NCBI GenBank assembly: GCA_002293265.1
Contig: DBCW01000133.1
Location: forward strand, 1 to 9,226
Source: Eggerthellales bacterium UBA948
GTDB lineage: Bacteria; Actinomycetota; Coriobacteriia; Coriobacteriales; UBA8131
Length of the DNA stretch: 9,226 nt
Direction: 5' to 3'
Shown: one piece after another, positions 1-6,187 of the stretch
Position numbering within the stretch: the stretch's first letter is position 1
Layout: each line of letters starts with the position of its first letter
Made by a program: the position numbers and the translations under genes
Notes under the pieces: model-generated
Database searches by the model: none
What the model saw: only the letters and a program-made list of their open reading frames with translations
What the model was told of the DNA's origin: nothing

Positions 1-1434
1 GGTCCTTGGCTTTCGGCCTTTGCTTACGGCACGTCATACTTTAGCGCAGTTGTGTTTATTGGTTACGCCGGTCAGTTTGGCTGGAAGTACGGTCTAGCTG
101 CATTGTGGATAGGTCTTGGTAACGCCTTTATCGGTTCACTGCTGGCCTGGTACGTGCTTGGTGCCAGAACTCGTGCAATGAGTCATCATTTTAATGCTCA
201 GACCATGCCGGAGTTCTTTGGTGCTCGTTTTAAAAGCAAGGCTTTGCGCATTGCTGCCGCAGGTATCATATTTATCTTTTTGATTCCTTACACTGCCAGT
301 GTGTATAACGGTTTGTCTCGTCTGTTTGATATGGCGTTTCACATACCATATGAATACTGCATAATTGTGATGGCCTTACTTACCTGCATCTATGTGGTGC
401 TTGGCGGATACATGGCAACAGCGGTAAACGATTTTGTTCAGGGTCTTATCATGCTGGGTGGCATAATTGCCGTCATTGCCGTGGTGCTTTCCGGGCACGG
501 TGGTTTTACTCAAGCAGTAATAGAATTGTCAACAATACCAAACGACACAGCAGGAACCACAGGAATGCAGGGTGCGTTCACCTCAATGTTTGGACCCGAT
601 CTCATCAACTTGCTTGGCGTTATCATTCTCACATCGCTGGGAACCTGGGGTCTACCGCAAATGGTGCAGAAGTTTTACGCGATCAAGGACACTTCATCGA
701 TCAAGCGCGGTGCGCTCATCTCCACATTTTTTGCTTTAATAGTTGCTGCCGGTAGTTATTTCTTGGGTGGCTTTGGTCGCTTGGCGGGTGATGCTGTTCC
801 GCTAACAGCTGCCGGAACACCGGTTTATGACGCTGTAATTCCCACACTACTTTCAAACATGCCGGATCTGCTGATAGGGCTAACAGTCGTTTTGGTTTTG
901 TCTGCCTCGATGTCTACACTCAGCTCTTTGGTGTTGGCGTCAAGCTCTACTCTTACACTGGACTTCATTAAAGGAAACATCGCCAAGAAAATGAGTGAGC
1001 GTTCGCAATTGTTTACCATGCGCGTTTTGATTGTAGTTTTTGTAATCATCTCGGCGATCATAGCCTTGGTTCAGTACGGCTCTGCCGTCACATTTATCGC
1101 GCAGCTGATGTCAATAAGTTGGGGTGCATTAGCCGGAGCCTTCTTGGCGCCGTTGTTATACGGCTTGTATTGGAAGCGCACCACCACAGCCAGTGTCTGG
1201 GTATGCTTCATTTTTGGTGTTGGTCTTGTGATCACCAATATGATATGGGGATTTGTCTTTGGCGTTGGATTCATCGCATCGCCAATCAATGCCGGTGCTA
1301 TCGCCATGCTTGCAGGTCTTGTTATCGTACCGCTGGTGAGTATGATCACGCCAAAACCGGACGCGACCACAATTGATAAAATGTTTAAGGATAGTTACGC
1401 CAATTTGCACCCATACCCGGTAGATGCAGATTAA
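1..1434 (+). CDS. Sodium:solute symporter (SSS family), 5' end missing
   Basis: The reading frame is open from the first base, so the start lies upstream; 477 residues are visible and perhaps 30-50 are missing compared with the usual ~500 for the family. The protein is almost wholly hydrophobic, with about 11-12 likely membrane segments. Family marks are the first visible helix (FAYGTSYFSAVVFIGYAG), the TMPEFFGARF block after the second helix, GGYMATAVNDFVQG, and helix residues 301-309 (SASMSTLSS). In that last stretch Ser305-Thr306 matches the Ser/Thr pair of the Na2 sodium site in PutP and vSGLT (family knowledge, aligned by eye). It should import an organic solute with Na+ across the cytoplasmic membrane. 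The substrate (amino acid, sugar, carboxylate, pantothenate) cannot be read from the sequence. thpR follows 14 bp downstream, so the two may share an mRNA. The GTG at 52 is an internal valine, not the start. Confidence 0.9.
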   Translation, partial: GPWLSAFAYGTSYFSAVVFIGYAGQFGWKYGLAALWIGLGNAFIGSLLAWYVLGARTRAMSHHFNAQTMPEFFGARFKSKALRIAAAGIIFIFLIPYTASVYNGLSRLFDMAFHIPYEYCIIVMALLTCIYVVLGGYMATAVNDFVQGLIMLGGIIAVIAVVLSGHGGFTQAVIELSTIPNDTAGTTGMQGAFTSMFGPDLINLLGVIILTSLGTWGLPQMVQKFYAIKDTSSIKRGALISTFFALIVAAGSYFLGGFGRLAGDAVPLTAAGTPVYDAVIPTLLSNMPDLLIGLTVVLVLSASMSTLSSLVLASSSTLTLDFIKGNIAKKMSERSQLFTMRVLIVVFVIISAIIALVQYGSAVTFIAQLMSISWGALAGAFLAPLLYGLYWKRTTTASVWVCFIFGVGLVITNMIWGFVFGVGFIASPINAGAIAMLAGLVIVPLVSMITPKPDATTIDKMFKDSYANLHPYPVDAD

Positions 1435-1438
1435 CTTT

Positions 1439-1443
1439 GGAGG
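1439..1443 (+). promoter_or_regulatory. Ribosome binding site that sets the thpR start
   Basis: GGAGG lies 5 nt before TTG 1449. It falls inside the longer reading frame that would begin at TTG 1437, so a start at 1437 would place the ribosome site inside the coding region. This favours TTG 1449. Confidence 0.8.
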
Positions 1444-1448
1444 AGTGC

Positions 1449-2012
1449 TTGCGACTTTTTATTGCCATAGATTTACCCGATGATGTCAAGTATGACCTCT
1501 ATATGACTTCGACAGAGTTAATTAGGCAATCCGGCAGTGGGCGAGTAATTCCCCTTGAAAACTACCATATCACACTGGTTTTTATTGGTGACACAAAAGA
1601 CAAGGGCAGGGGAGGTAGCGGAAGCGAGAGCGAGCGAGTCGCAACTATTGAGCGAGTTGTATCTGATGCATGCAGGCGATACGTTACTTCTCCTTTAACG
1701 CTTAGTATAAATGGTGTTGGCAGTTTTAAGGGTTATAAAGGATACAACTGGTGGGTTGGAGTAAAAGAGAACCGCACTCTTACGGTCTTAGCAGATTATA
1801 TGACCGAGGAGTTAAAAGCCAGAGGCTTTAATATTGAACACAGAAACTTTAAACCACACATAACTATCGGGCGCTCTATTGAAAACAAGTGTCCGATAGC
1901 CCTAGAGGCACCACAGACAGATATAGAAGTAACAAAGATATCGCTTATGCGCTCCGACAGAAAAGAGGATAGACAAGTCTACACCGAGATATTTGTCGAA
2001 GATCTGCGGTGA
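1449..2012 (+). CDS. thpR: RNA 2',3'-cyclic phosphodiesterase (2'-5' RNA ligase family)
   Basis: A 187-residue protein of the 2H phosphoesterase superfamily, about the usual length. The two catalytic HxTx motifs are present: HITL at residues 40-43 and HITI at 137-140, with His40/Thr42 and His137/Thr139 forming the active site. The N-terminus MRLFIAIDLP is typical of the family. Such enzymes open 2',3'-cyclic phosphates on RNA ends and can ligate tRNA halves in vitro; the cellular role is unclear. The start chosen is TTG 1449, because GGAGG stands 5 nt upstream; TTG 1437 in the same frame would add MEEC and leave no ribosome site. A small low-complexity insert (GGSGSESER, residues 55-63), encoded by a run of GCGAGAGCGAGCGAG-like bases, sits in the loop after the first HxTx. 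The 3' end overlaps the convergent thioesterase gene by 34 bp. Confidence 0.93.
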   Translation: MRLFIAIDLPDDVKYDLYMTSTELIRQSGSGRVIPLENYHITLVFIGDTKDKGRGGSGSESERVATIERVVSDACRRYVTSPLTLSINGVGSFKGYKGYNWWVGVKENRTLTVLADYMTEELKARGFNIEHRNFKPHITIGRSIENKCPIALEAPQTDIEVTKISLMRSDRKEDRQVYTEIFVEDLR

Positions 2013-2410
2013 CATGTGGAAATCATTTGGGCTACGTGATTATCCAGATTATCAAATATATCTATTGTGTAAAACCCTAGTGATTTACCGGATTTAACAA
2101 CTCTGCCTTTTGCTATGAGCGTACTGCCCTTTGCAGTTGAGGTATATTCGATAGTGGAACTAACAGAAGCAGTTGGTTCTTCGCCAATATTACAAAGTAT
2201 TGCCAGGCAAAAATCGGCTAAAGTAAAGATGGCACCACCCATAGGTTTTCCCATAGCGTTTAAGTGCTTTTCGGTAATCCTCATACTGCATACAGCGTGT
2301 TGATAGGTTGCCTCAACGATCTCTATGCCACACAACTCGGTAGCAAAACGATCTGCGGCAAAAGCCTTACGGATCGTTTCAATATCAACATCTTTTTCAA
2401 GCCAAGGCAT
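1979..2410 (-). CDS. PaaI-type hotdog-fold thioesterase
   Basis: A 143-residue single-domain protein of normal length for PaaI/YbgC-like acyl-CoA thioesterases. The family signature is at residues 49-66: HLNAMGKPMGGAIFTLAD. Asn51, Gly54, Gly58-Gly59 and Asp66 match the PaaI consensus HxNxxGxxHGGxxxxLAD, and Asp66 is the likely catalytic acid. The His before GG is Met57 here, a variation found in some relatives from memory. A second conserved part, SSTIEYTSTAKGSTLIAKGRV (residues 84-104, central hotdog strands), follows. It probably hydrolyses a small acyl- or aryl-CoA in the cytoplasm; the substrate is unknown. ATG 2410 is supported by GGAGAG six bases upstream. No convincing promoter is visible in the G-rich leader, so it may be transcribed from the small gene upstream through the repeat patch. 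Its 3' end overlaps thpR in a convergent arrangement. Confidence 0.88.
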   Translation of the reverse strand: MPWLEKDVDIETIRKAFAADRFATELCGIEIVEATYQHAVCSMRITEKHLNAMGKPMGGAIFTLADFCLAILCNIGEEPTASVSSTIEYTSTAKGSTLIAKGRVVKSGKSLGFYTIDIFDNLDNHVAQMISTCHRRSSTNISV

Positions 2411-2416
2411 AGTTTA

Positions 2417-2422
2417 CTCTCC
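2417..2422 (-). promoter_or_regulatory. Ribosome binding site of the thioesterase gene
   Basis: On the minus strand GGAGAG lies 6 nt before ATG 2410. It confirms the thioesterase start and lies just outside the repeat patch. Confidence 0.75.
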
Positions 2423-2433
2423 ACATTCCTATG

Positions 2434-2528
2434 TCACCCAAACCCCCCCCACAATCATTCCCTCAACCCTGTCACTTCCACACCCCTCTGTCATTCCCGC
2501 GCCCCTCCGTCATTCCCGCGAAGGCGGG
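2434..2528. repeat. Degenerate tandem repeat, ~19 bp unit, about five copies
   Basis: Copies begin at 2434, 2455, 2472, 2491 and 2510, spaced 21, 17, 19 and 19 bp. The best unit on the plus strand is TCAYTCCCGCRCCCCTCYG; the copies at 2472, 2491 and 2510 are clearest. The plus strand is strongly C-rich, including C8 at 2443-2450. The array fills most of the 140 bp between the small minus-strand gene and the thioesterase gene, and the last copy runs into the perfect dyad at 2512-2531. Short plus-strand reading frames here contain fragments such as SFPRRRESI and VIPAKAGIHS, which are well-known false translations of this repeat type and not genes. Confidence 0.75.
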
Positions 2529-2531
2529 AAT
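2512..2531. repeat. Perfect dyad ATTCCCGC-GAAG-GCGGGAAT (REP/dRS3-like)
   Basis: Arms 2512-2519 and 2524-2531 are perfect 8-bp inverted repeats around the loop GAAG. In context it reads GTCATTCCCGCGAAGG followed by CGGGAATCCA, the common intergenic palindrome seen in many unrelated bacteria and resembling neisserial dRS3 elements (family knowledge). It would form a GC-rich hairpin on either strand. No T-run follows on either strand, so it is not a standard terminator, though it could shield RNA ends or mark a miniature mobile element. Whether other copies exist in this genome cannot be seen from the window. Confidence 0.85.
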
Positions 2532-2550
2532 CCATTCTATCTACACGCAG

Positions 2551-2796
2551 TCACTCCACAGTGCCGTATTTCATTCCCCAGCCGTGCCCCGATATAGAAG
2601 AATTCATCTGATCGCATAGCTTTTGTCGCGAATATTTACCGGGCGGCAGTAGCGATATTATCTCGCACAGGTCATCCGGAAAATCCAGCGCCTCTGCCAA
2701 AATGACAACATCGAGGCGCACGACAACTGTCTTGTCCCTATATAGGGCATCGACGAGTCGTTGTAATAATCCATAATCTTCAGATTGCAAAGCCAT
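2551..2796 (-). CDS. Uncharacterised small protein (81 residues)
   Basis: I do not recognise a function. It is an acidic, soluble-looking, mostly helical protein without signal peptide or membrane segment. Notable parts are ALYRDKTVVVRLDVVILAEAL (residues 17-37), FPDDLCEIISLLPPGKYSRQKLCDQMN (39-65) and a Gly/Trp-rich tail, ISGHGWGMKYGTVE (68-81). The ordered mix of hydrophobic and charged positions looks like a real, constrained protein, and I have a weak memory of similar short proteins in Coriobacteriia. The start ATG 2796 has no Shine-Dalgarno sequence. A -10-like TATGAT lies 10 nt upstream, so the mRNA may have a very short leader or none. It is divergent from uppP (90 bp apart) and upstream of the thioesterase gene on the same strand. 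The last codons overlap a TCATTCCCC match to the neighbouring repeat, probably by chance. Confidence 0.72.
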   Translation of the reverse strand: MALQSEDYGLLQRLVDALYRDKTVVVRLDVVILAEALDFPDDLCEIISLLPPGKYSRQKLCDQMNSSISGHGWGMKYGTVE

Positions 2797-2886
2797 GGGG
2801 GAAGTGTATCATAGAGAATTGGCAAACTTGCACTAATATTTAGAAGTTGTAAAAGAATTTTATAAAAAGTCAGGATATGTTTTTAA
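2797..2886. promoter_or_regulatory. Divergent promoter region between the small gene and uppP
   Basis: This AT-rich 90 bp gap must hold signals for both directions. On the minus strand TATGAT (plus positions 2807-2812) is a fair -10 box for the small gene, with no good -35. On the plus strand TTGGCA (2819-2824) with TAGAAG (2841-2846, 16-nt spacer) is a weak pair for uppP; TATAAA at 2861-2866 is another possible -10 without a clear -35. The uppP ribosome site is AGGA at 2872-2875, 11 nt before the ATG. Exact elements are uncertain. Confidence 0.35.
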
Positions 2887-3783
2887 ATGGACGTTATCGA
2901 ATTACTAAAAGCCCTGTTTATTGGTATAGTGGAGGGAATCACTGAGTGGCTTCCGATCTCAAGCACCGGCCACATGATTCTATTTAATGAGTTTGTAAAA
3001 CTTGAAGTATCGCCGGCATTTTGGGAAATGTTTCTTGTTGTTATCCAGTTGGGTGCCATACTGGCTGTCATTATTTTGTTTTTCCATAAACTCAATCCGT
3101 TATCCAAGCAAAAGAACGCCGTTCAGCGAAGATCTACGTGGGTTTTATGGCTTAAAGTCATTGTCGCTTGTATTCCGGCTGCCATTATCGGCATCTTATT
3201 TGATGACTGGTTCGAAGAGCACTTTTTCAATGCTACTGTAGTTGCTATTGCATTGATCGGTTACGGTATTGCATATATTGTTGTTGAGCGGGTAAACACG
3301 AAAAAAGAAGGCATCGAAGCCTCACCAATGGGATCGCACACCAAAAAGAATCCTTTGGTAGAAGATGATGAACTGGAAAGCTTGAGCTTCCCGCGAGCCA
3401 TCCTTATCGGTTGCTTTCAGTGCTTGGCGATCATTCCGGGTACGTCACGCTCAGGGTCTACGATACTCGGAGCGAGAATACTTGGAGTTTCACGGCAGAT
3501 TGCTGCTGAGTTCTCTTTCTTCTTGGCGATTCCGGTGATGTTTGGCTGGAGCATACTCAAGATATTTAAGGCATTTATAATTGACCAAATCAGCTTAACT
3601 GCTACCGAGTGGGGTGTTTTTGTCGTAGGCATAATAACTGCTTTCGGTATTTCTGTGGTAGCGATCAAATTCCTCATGGGTTACATCAAGAAGCATAGTT
3701 TTGAGGTATTTGGTTGGTATCGCATAGTCTTAGGCGTGATAGTTCTGGTGTTTTTTGCCGCAACCGGCGCATTGTTTGTATAG
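2887..3783 (+). CDS. uppP: Undecaprenyl-diphosphatase UppP (BacA)
   Basis: An integral membrane phosphatase that converts undecaprenyl pyrophosphate to undecaprenyl phosphate, recycling the lipid carrier for peptidoglycan and other wall polymers; extra copies give bacitracin resistance in other bacteria. Both signature regions are intact: EGITEWLPISSTGH at residues 16-29 (Glu16, Glu20, Ser26 and His29 match E. coli Glu17, Glu21, Ser27 and His30) and PGTSRSG at 184-190 (Arg188 matches E. coli Arg174), followed by EFSFFLAIP (208-216). At 298 residues it is about 25 longer than the E. coli protein, largely through a charged loop at about 137-165. Start ATG 2887 follows a weak, rather distant AGGA (11 nt). 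The ATG at 2877 is out of frame. A secreted polysaccharide deacetylase gene follows after 73 bp, suggesting a cell-envelope neighbourhood. Confidence 0.97.
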   Translation: MDVIELLKALFIGIVEGITEWLPISSTGHMILFNEFVKLEVSPAFWEMFLVVIQLGAILAVIILFFHKLNPLSKQKNAVQRRSTWVLWLKVIVACIPAAIIGILFDDWFEEHFFNATVVAIALIGYGIAYIVVERVNTKKEGIEASPMGSHTKKNPLVEDDELESLSFPRAILIGCFQCLAIIPGTSRSGSTILGARILGVSRQIAAEFSFFLAIPVMFGWSILKIFKAFIIDQISLTATEWGVFVVGIITAFGISVVAIKFLMGYIKKHSFEVFGWYRIVLGVIVLVFFAATGALFV

Positions 3784-3788
3784 GATCT

Positions 3789-3862
3789 GAGTCTCGTTGG
3801 CGTTAGCGCAGCAAAACTCCAACTAAACTGAGTTTTAATGAACGATACGGAGTTTTATGAAC
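3789..3862 (+). promoter_or_regulatory. Structured leader with alternative hairpins over the deacetylase start
   Basis: AAAACTC (3813-3819) can pair with GAGTTTT at 3830-3836 (7 bp, 10-nt loop). AAAACTCC (3813-3820) can instead pair with GGAGTTTT at 3849-3856 (8 bp), which contains the deacetylase ribosome site. A third arm, GTTGG (3796-3800), can pair with CCAAC (3819-3823) and competes with the 8-bp hairpin. A near-exact direct repeat, GAGTTTTAATGAAC (3830-3843) and GAGTTTTATGAAC (3850-3862), duplicates the whole initiation signal. The pairings are visible in the sequence; a regulatory role is inference. The stems are short and AT-rich. Confidence 0.4.
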
Positions 3863-3876
3863 AAGTTAATAGATAG
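3838..3876 (+). other. Possible 12-codon upstream ORF overlapping the deacetylase start
   Basis: ATG 3838 opens a frame reading MNDTEFYEQVNR and ending with TAG at 3874-3876, 17 bp inside the deacetylase gene in another frame. It has a weak ribosome site (GAG, 3830-3832, 5 nt upstream) created by the direct repeat of the start region. If translated, its ribosome would pass over the deacetylase start. It could equally be a chance product of the duplication. Confidence 0.3.
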
Positions 3877-5368
3877 ACGTAATTTCGTGGGGTTAGTTGG
3901 TGTCTCAACGATTAGCATTGCGGCTTCGCCATTATTGACCTCTCCGGTTTTTGCTGAGGAAACGATAAATCCAAACAGTCAAGATCAAGAAAATATTTTA
4001 ACCAGCATGAATGACTCTGCTGGTGAAATAGAAAACTTAGACGTTGATATCGCCAAAGAATCAGACAGTGAAAACAATTCTTCTTCAAAAAAAGAAAAGC
4101 CCAAGAAACTAGATACAAAATACTACAGATTTTATACCAAGCAAGGCGGATACCTTAGCATCAAGAACAACTCTATAAAAGATGGTGCAAGAGTGGTGCT
4201 CAGTAAAAAGAGCGACTCGATCAGTCAGACATGGCATGCTGTTGTTTCTGTTGCCGGAACAATGAAACTGATTAACGGAAACTCACAAAAATGCATAGAT
4301 ATTGATGTGAGCAATGCAAGAAACAAAGACAGCGCCCCTCTCATTCAGTGGGAGTACTATGGTGGGAAAAACCAGCGCTTTTCACTTTACCCTACAGGGG
4401 ATGGTTGGTTTATTCTTAAAAGCAACCTACATACCTACATAACTGCTGCTAGTGGTAAATCGGGAGCTACACTAAAGGTTACCAAGGACAAAGAGAAGGC
4501 TCTCAAGTTCAAGTTTAAAGCTGTAAAGTACGGAACAGCTGTAAGTCTGGATGCATCAAGAATGCTGTTTTCTGAGCCTGGTAAAACATTAAAGCTAAAG
4601 GCAACTATAAAACCGGGCAATGAAGTTTTGGGTGCAGCCAGCTTCAGCTCAAGCAATGACAAAATAGCTACAGTTGACAATACCGGGAAGGTTACGGCTC
4701 GCTCATTTGGAGAATGCACAGTATCGGTTAAGGTTAATGGTCATATTGCAAGATGCCGAGTTACCGTTGCAAACAAGTGGGCAGCCCTCACATTTGATGA
4801 CGGTCCGGCAGCACACACGGCCAGACTTCTTGACGATTTAAAGAAACGAGATGTTGTTGCTACATTTTTTGTAGTAGGAGGATCGGCAGCCGGACGAAAA
4901 GATCTTTTAAGACGTATGGATAAAGAGGGGCATGAGGTAGCAAATCATACGTATAGCCACAATGGTTCAGTGGGAGCGCTTATCAATCAGATGAGCAGAA
5001 CTGATGCTGTGATAAGGTCAGCTATCGGCAAGGAAAGTGTAGTGATGCGCCCACCAGGTGGCGGCATAAACTCCACAACTTACCAATGCGGTAAACCGAT
5101 AATCATGTGGACAATCGACCCACGCGACTGGGCAGATCGAAACGCAAGTGTCGTATATTCGCGTGTAGTCAATTCGATTAGAAGTGGTGCTATCATATTG
5201 CTGCACGATCTACACGCATCAACAGTAACTGCTGCTCCTCAAATAGTAGACACGCTTAAATCGCGTGGTTATGCATTTGTTACTGCAAGCGAGCTGTTGG
5301 GAGACGCAAAAGCCGGTAAAGTTTATTACAGCGGAAAGTCAAAACCAAGAACAATGAAGATTCCTTAA
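3857..5368 (+). CDS. Secreted NodB polysaccharide deacetylase with RICIN-like and Big2 domains
   Basis: A 503-residue exported enzyme. Residues 1-33 are a signal peptide with a possible Tat motif (DRRNF, 6-10) and likely cleavage after VFA (31-33). A polar, acidic linker (34-86) is followed by a RICIN-type beta-trefoil (about 87-222; QTW at 124-126 and KNQRF at 171-175), a Big2 immunoglobulin-like domain (about 226-304) and a C-terminal NodB domain (about 307-482). All five NodB motifs are there: TFDDGP (312-317; Asp314 base, Asp315 metal), HTYSH (364-368; metal His364 and His368), RPPGGG (398-403), DPRDW (421-425) and LLHD (448-451; His450). It should therefore be an active metal-dependent N- or O-deacetylase acting outside the membrane on peptidoglycan or another acetylated glycan, with the trefoil perhaps binding sugar. 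The exact substrate is not readable. Start ATG 3857 has CGGAG 4 nt upstream. Two genes follow at short spacing. Confidence 0.9.
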   Translation: MNKLIDRRNFVGLVGVSTISIAASPLLTSPVFAEETINPNSQDQENILTSMNDSAGEIENLDVDIAKESDSENNSSSKKEKPKKLDTKYYRFYTKQGGYLSIKNNSIKDGARVVLSKKSDSISQTWHAVVSVAGTMKLINGNSQKCIDIDVSNARNKDSAPLIQWEYYGGKNQRFSLYPTGDGWFILKSNLHTYITAASGKSGATLKVTKDKEKALKFKFKAVKYGTAVSLDASRMLFSEPGKTLKLKATIKPGNEVLGAASFSSSNDKIATVDNTGKVTARSFGECTVSVKVNGHIARCRVTVANKWAALTFDDGPAAHTARLLDDLKKRDVVATFFVVGGSAAGRKDLLRRMDKEGHEVANHTYSHNGSVGALINQMSRTDAVIRSAIGKESVVMRPPGGGINSTTYQCGKPIIMWTIDPRDWADRNASVVYSRVVNSIRSGAIILLHDLHASTVTAAPQIVDTLKSRGYAFVTASELLGDAKAGKVYYSGKSKPRTMKIP

Positions 5369-5380
5369 AGTTTGAGTGTG

Positions 5381-5385
5381 GGAGG
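5381..5385 (+). promoter_or_regulatory. Ribosome binding site that sets the start of the YwaF-like gene
   Basis: GGAGG lies 4 nt before ATG 5390. An in-frame TTG at 5372 would add six residues but has no ribosome site and would put GGAGG inside the gene, so ATG 5390 is preferred. Confidence 0.85.
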
Positions 5386-5389
5386 CAGT

Positions 5390-6163
5390 ATGTTCGATCA
5401 TTTCTTTACATATAAGACCGAACTACCGGGGGGAATTATAGGTTGGGAACATTTTGGCTTGGCACACCTGTGCATACTGCTGTTTTTTGTTATAGCCACC
5501 ATTGTTTTGGTGAGGTTATATCGCGGTGCTAATGAAGAAATTCGTCATCGGTTCCAAGTGTTTTATGCTATAGCGATGCTTGCAATGGAGCTTTTGAAAG
5601 ATGCTATCTGTTTTTTCACGCTTGCGGTTTGGGATCCCGATCTGTTTCCGTTACACATGTGTGGCATGAGCATAGTAATCACTTTTATCCATGTGATAAA
5701 ACCTAATAAATGGACTGCTACGCTGCTCTATAGCCTGTGTATGCCGGGAGCGTTTTGTGCTCTAGTTTTTTCGGATTGGACTATGTATCCCATATTTAGT
5801 TATTTCAACTTTCACAGTTTTGTTATCCACTTCTTTATGTTCTCATTTCCGATATTACTTATCAGCAGCAAAGAGATTCGTCCGCGCTTTACCGATTTAT
5901 GGCGCTCGGCAATATTTTTGCTTGTGGTTATTCCGCCCATCTACTTTATCAACCAAGTCCTCAAAACAAACTTTTTCTTCCTAAATCTTGCTGCTCCCGG
6001 ATCGCCATTAGAACCGCTTCAGGTTTTAGGCATGCCCGGATATTTATTTGGGTTTGCCGGACTTGTTATGGTTTTTTGGGTCATACTGTATTTACCATGG
6101 TTGATAAAAAGCTTGTTGGAAAAACGAGCCGAGAAATCAGAAAAGGACAAAACTACTGAATGA
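5390..6163 (+). CDS. YwaF/TIGR02206 family integral membrane protein (TMEM164-like)
   Basis: A 257-residue polytopic membrane protein with about seven hydrophobic segments and a charged, Lys/Glu-rich C-terminal tail. It looks like the TIGR02206/YwaF family, for which no bacterial function is firmly established. The bacterial family is related to animal TMEM164, a membrane acyltransferase that uses a Cys and a His (family knowledge). Here FPLHMCGMSI places Cys91 and His89 in a membrane segment, and FHSFVIHFF supplies His142 and His147 about 50-56 residues later, a similar layout to the TMEM164 pair. An acyl-transfer role in phospholipid or envelope remodelling is therefore possible but inferred. 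It starts 21 bp after the deacetylase and is followed by the phosphoesterase 24 bp later, so the three probably form one transcription unit. Start ATG 5390 is fixed by GGAGG. Confidence 0.82.
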   Translation: MFDHFFTYKTELPGGIIGWEHFGLAHLCILLFFVIATIVLVRLYRGANEEIRHRFQVFYAIAMLAMELLKDAICFFTLAVWDPDLFPLHMCGMSIVITFIHVIKPNKWTATLLYSLCMPGAFCALVFSDWTMYPIFSYFNFHSFVIHFFMFSFPILLISSKEIRPRFTDLWRSAIFLLVVIPPIYFINQVLKTNFFFLNLAAPGSPLEPLQVLGMPGYLFGFAGLVMVFWVILYLPWLIKSLLEKRAEKSEKDKTTE

Positions 6164-6187
6164 AAGCAAGTTGAAAGCAACAGAGGC

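Noticed and set aside
1119..1410. Out-of-frame and antisense frames within the symporter gene
   Set aside because: They overlap the clear symporter frame fully and show no domain or ribosome site.
1437..1448. Longer thpR starting at TTG 1437
   Set aside because: It would place GGAGG inside the coding region and leave no ribosome site; TTG 1449 gives the family-typical MRLFIAIDLP.
2264..2619. Overlapping plus-strand frames across the repeat patch, with peptides such as SFPRRRESI, VIPAKAGIHS and RHSREGGNPF
   Set aside because: These are the familiar false translations of the ATTCCCGCG palindrome family in three frames. They overlap real genes and have no ribosome site.
3755..3784. Possible deacetylase promoter TTGCCG / TATAGG with an 18-nt spacer at the end of uppP
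   Set aside because: Both boxes match only four of six bases and overlap coding sequence, so the match is too weak to list.
3813..3836. The 7-bp inverted repeat after uppP as a rho-independent terminator
   Set aside because: The stem is AT-rich and the only T-run is part of the stem itself; a regulatory hairpin at the next gene's start fits better.
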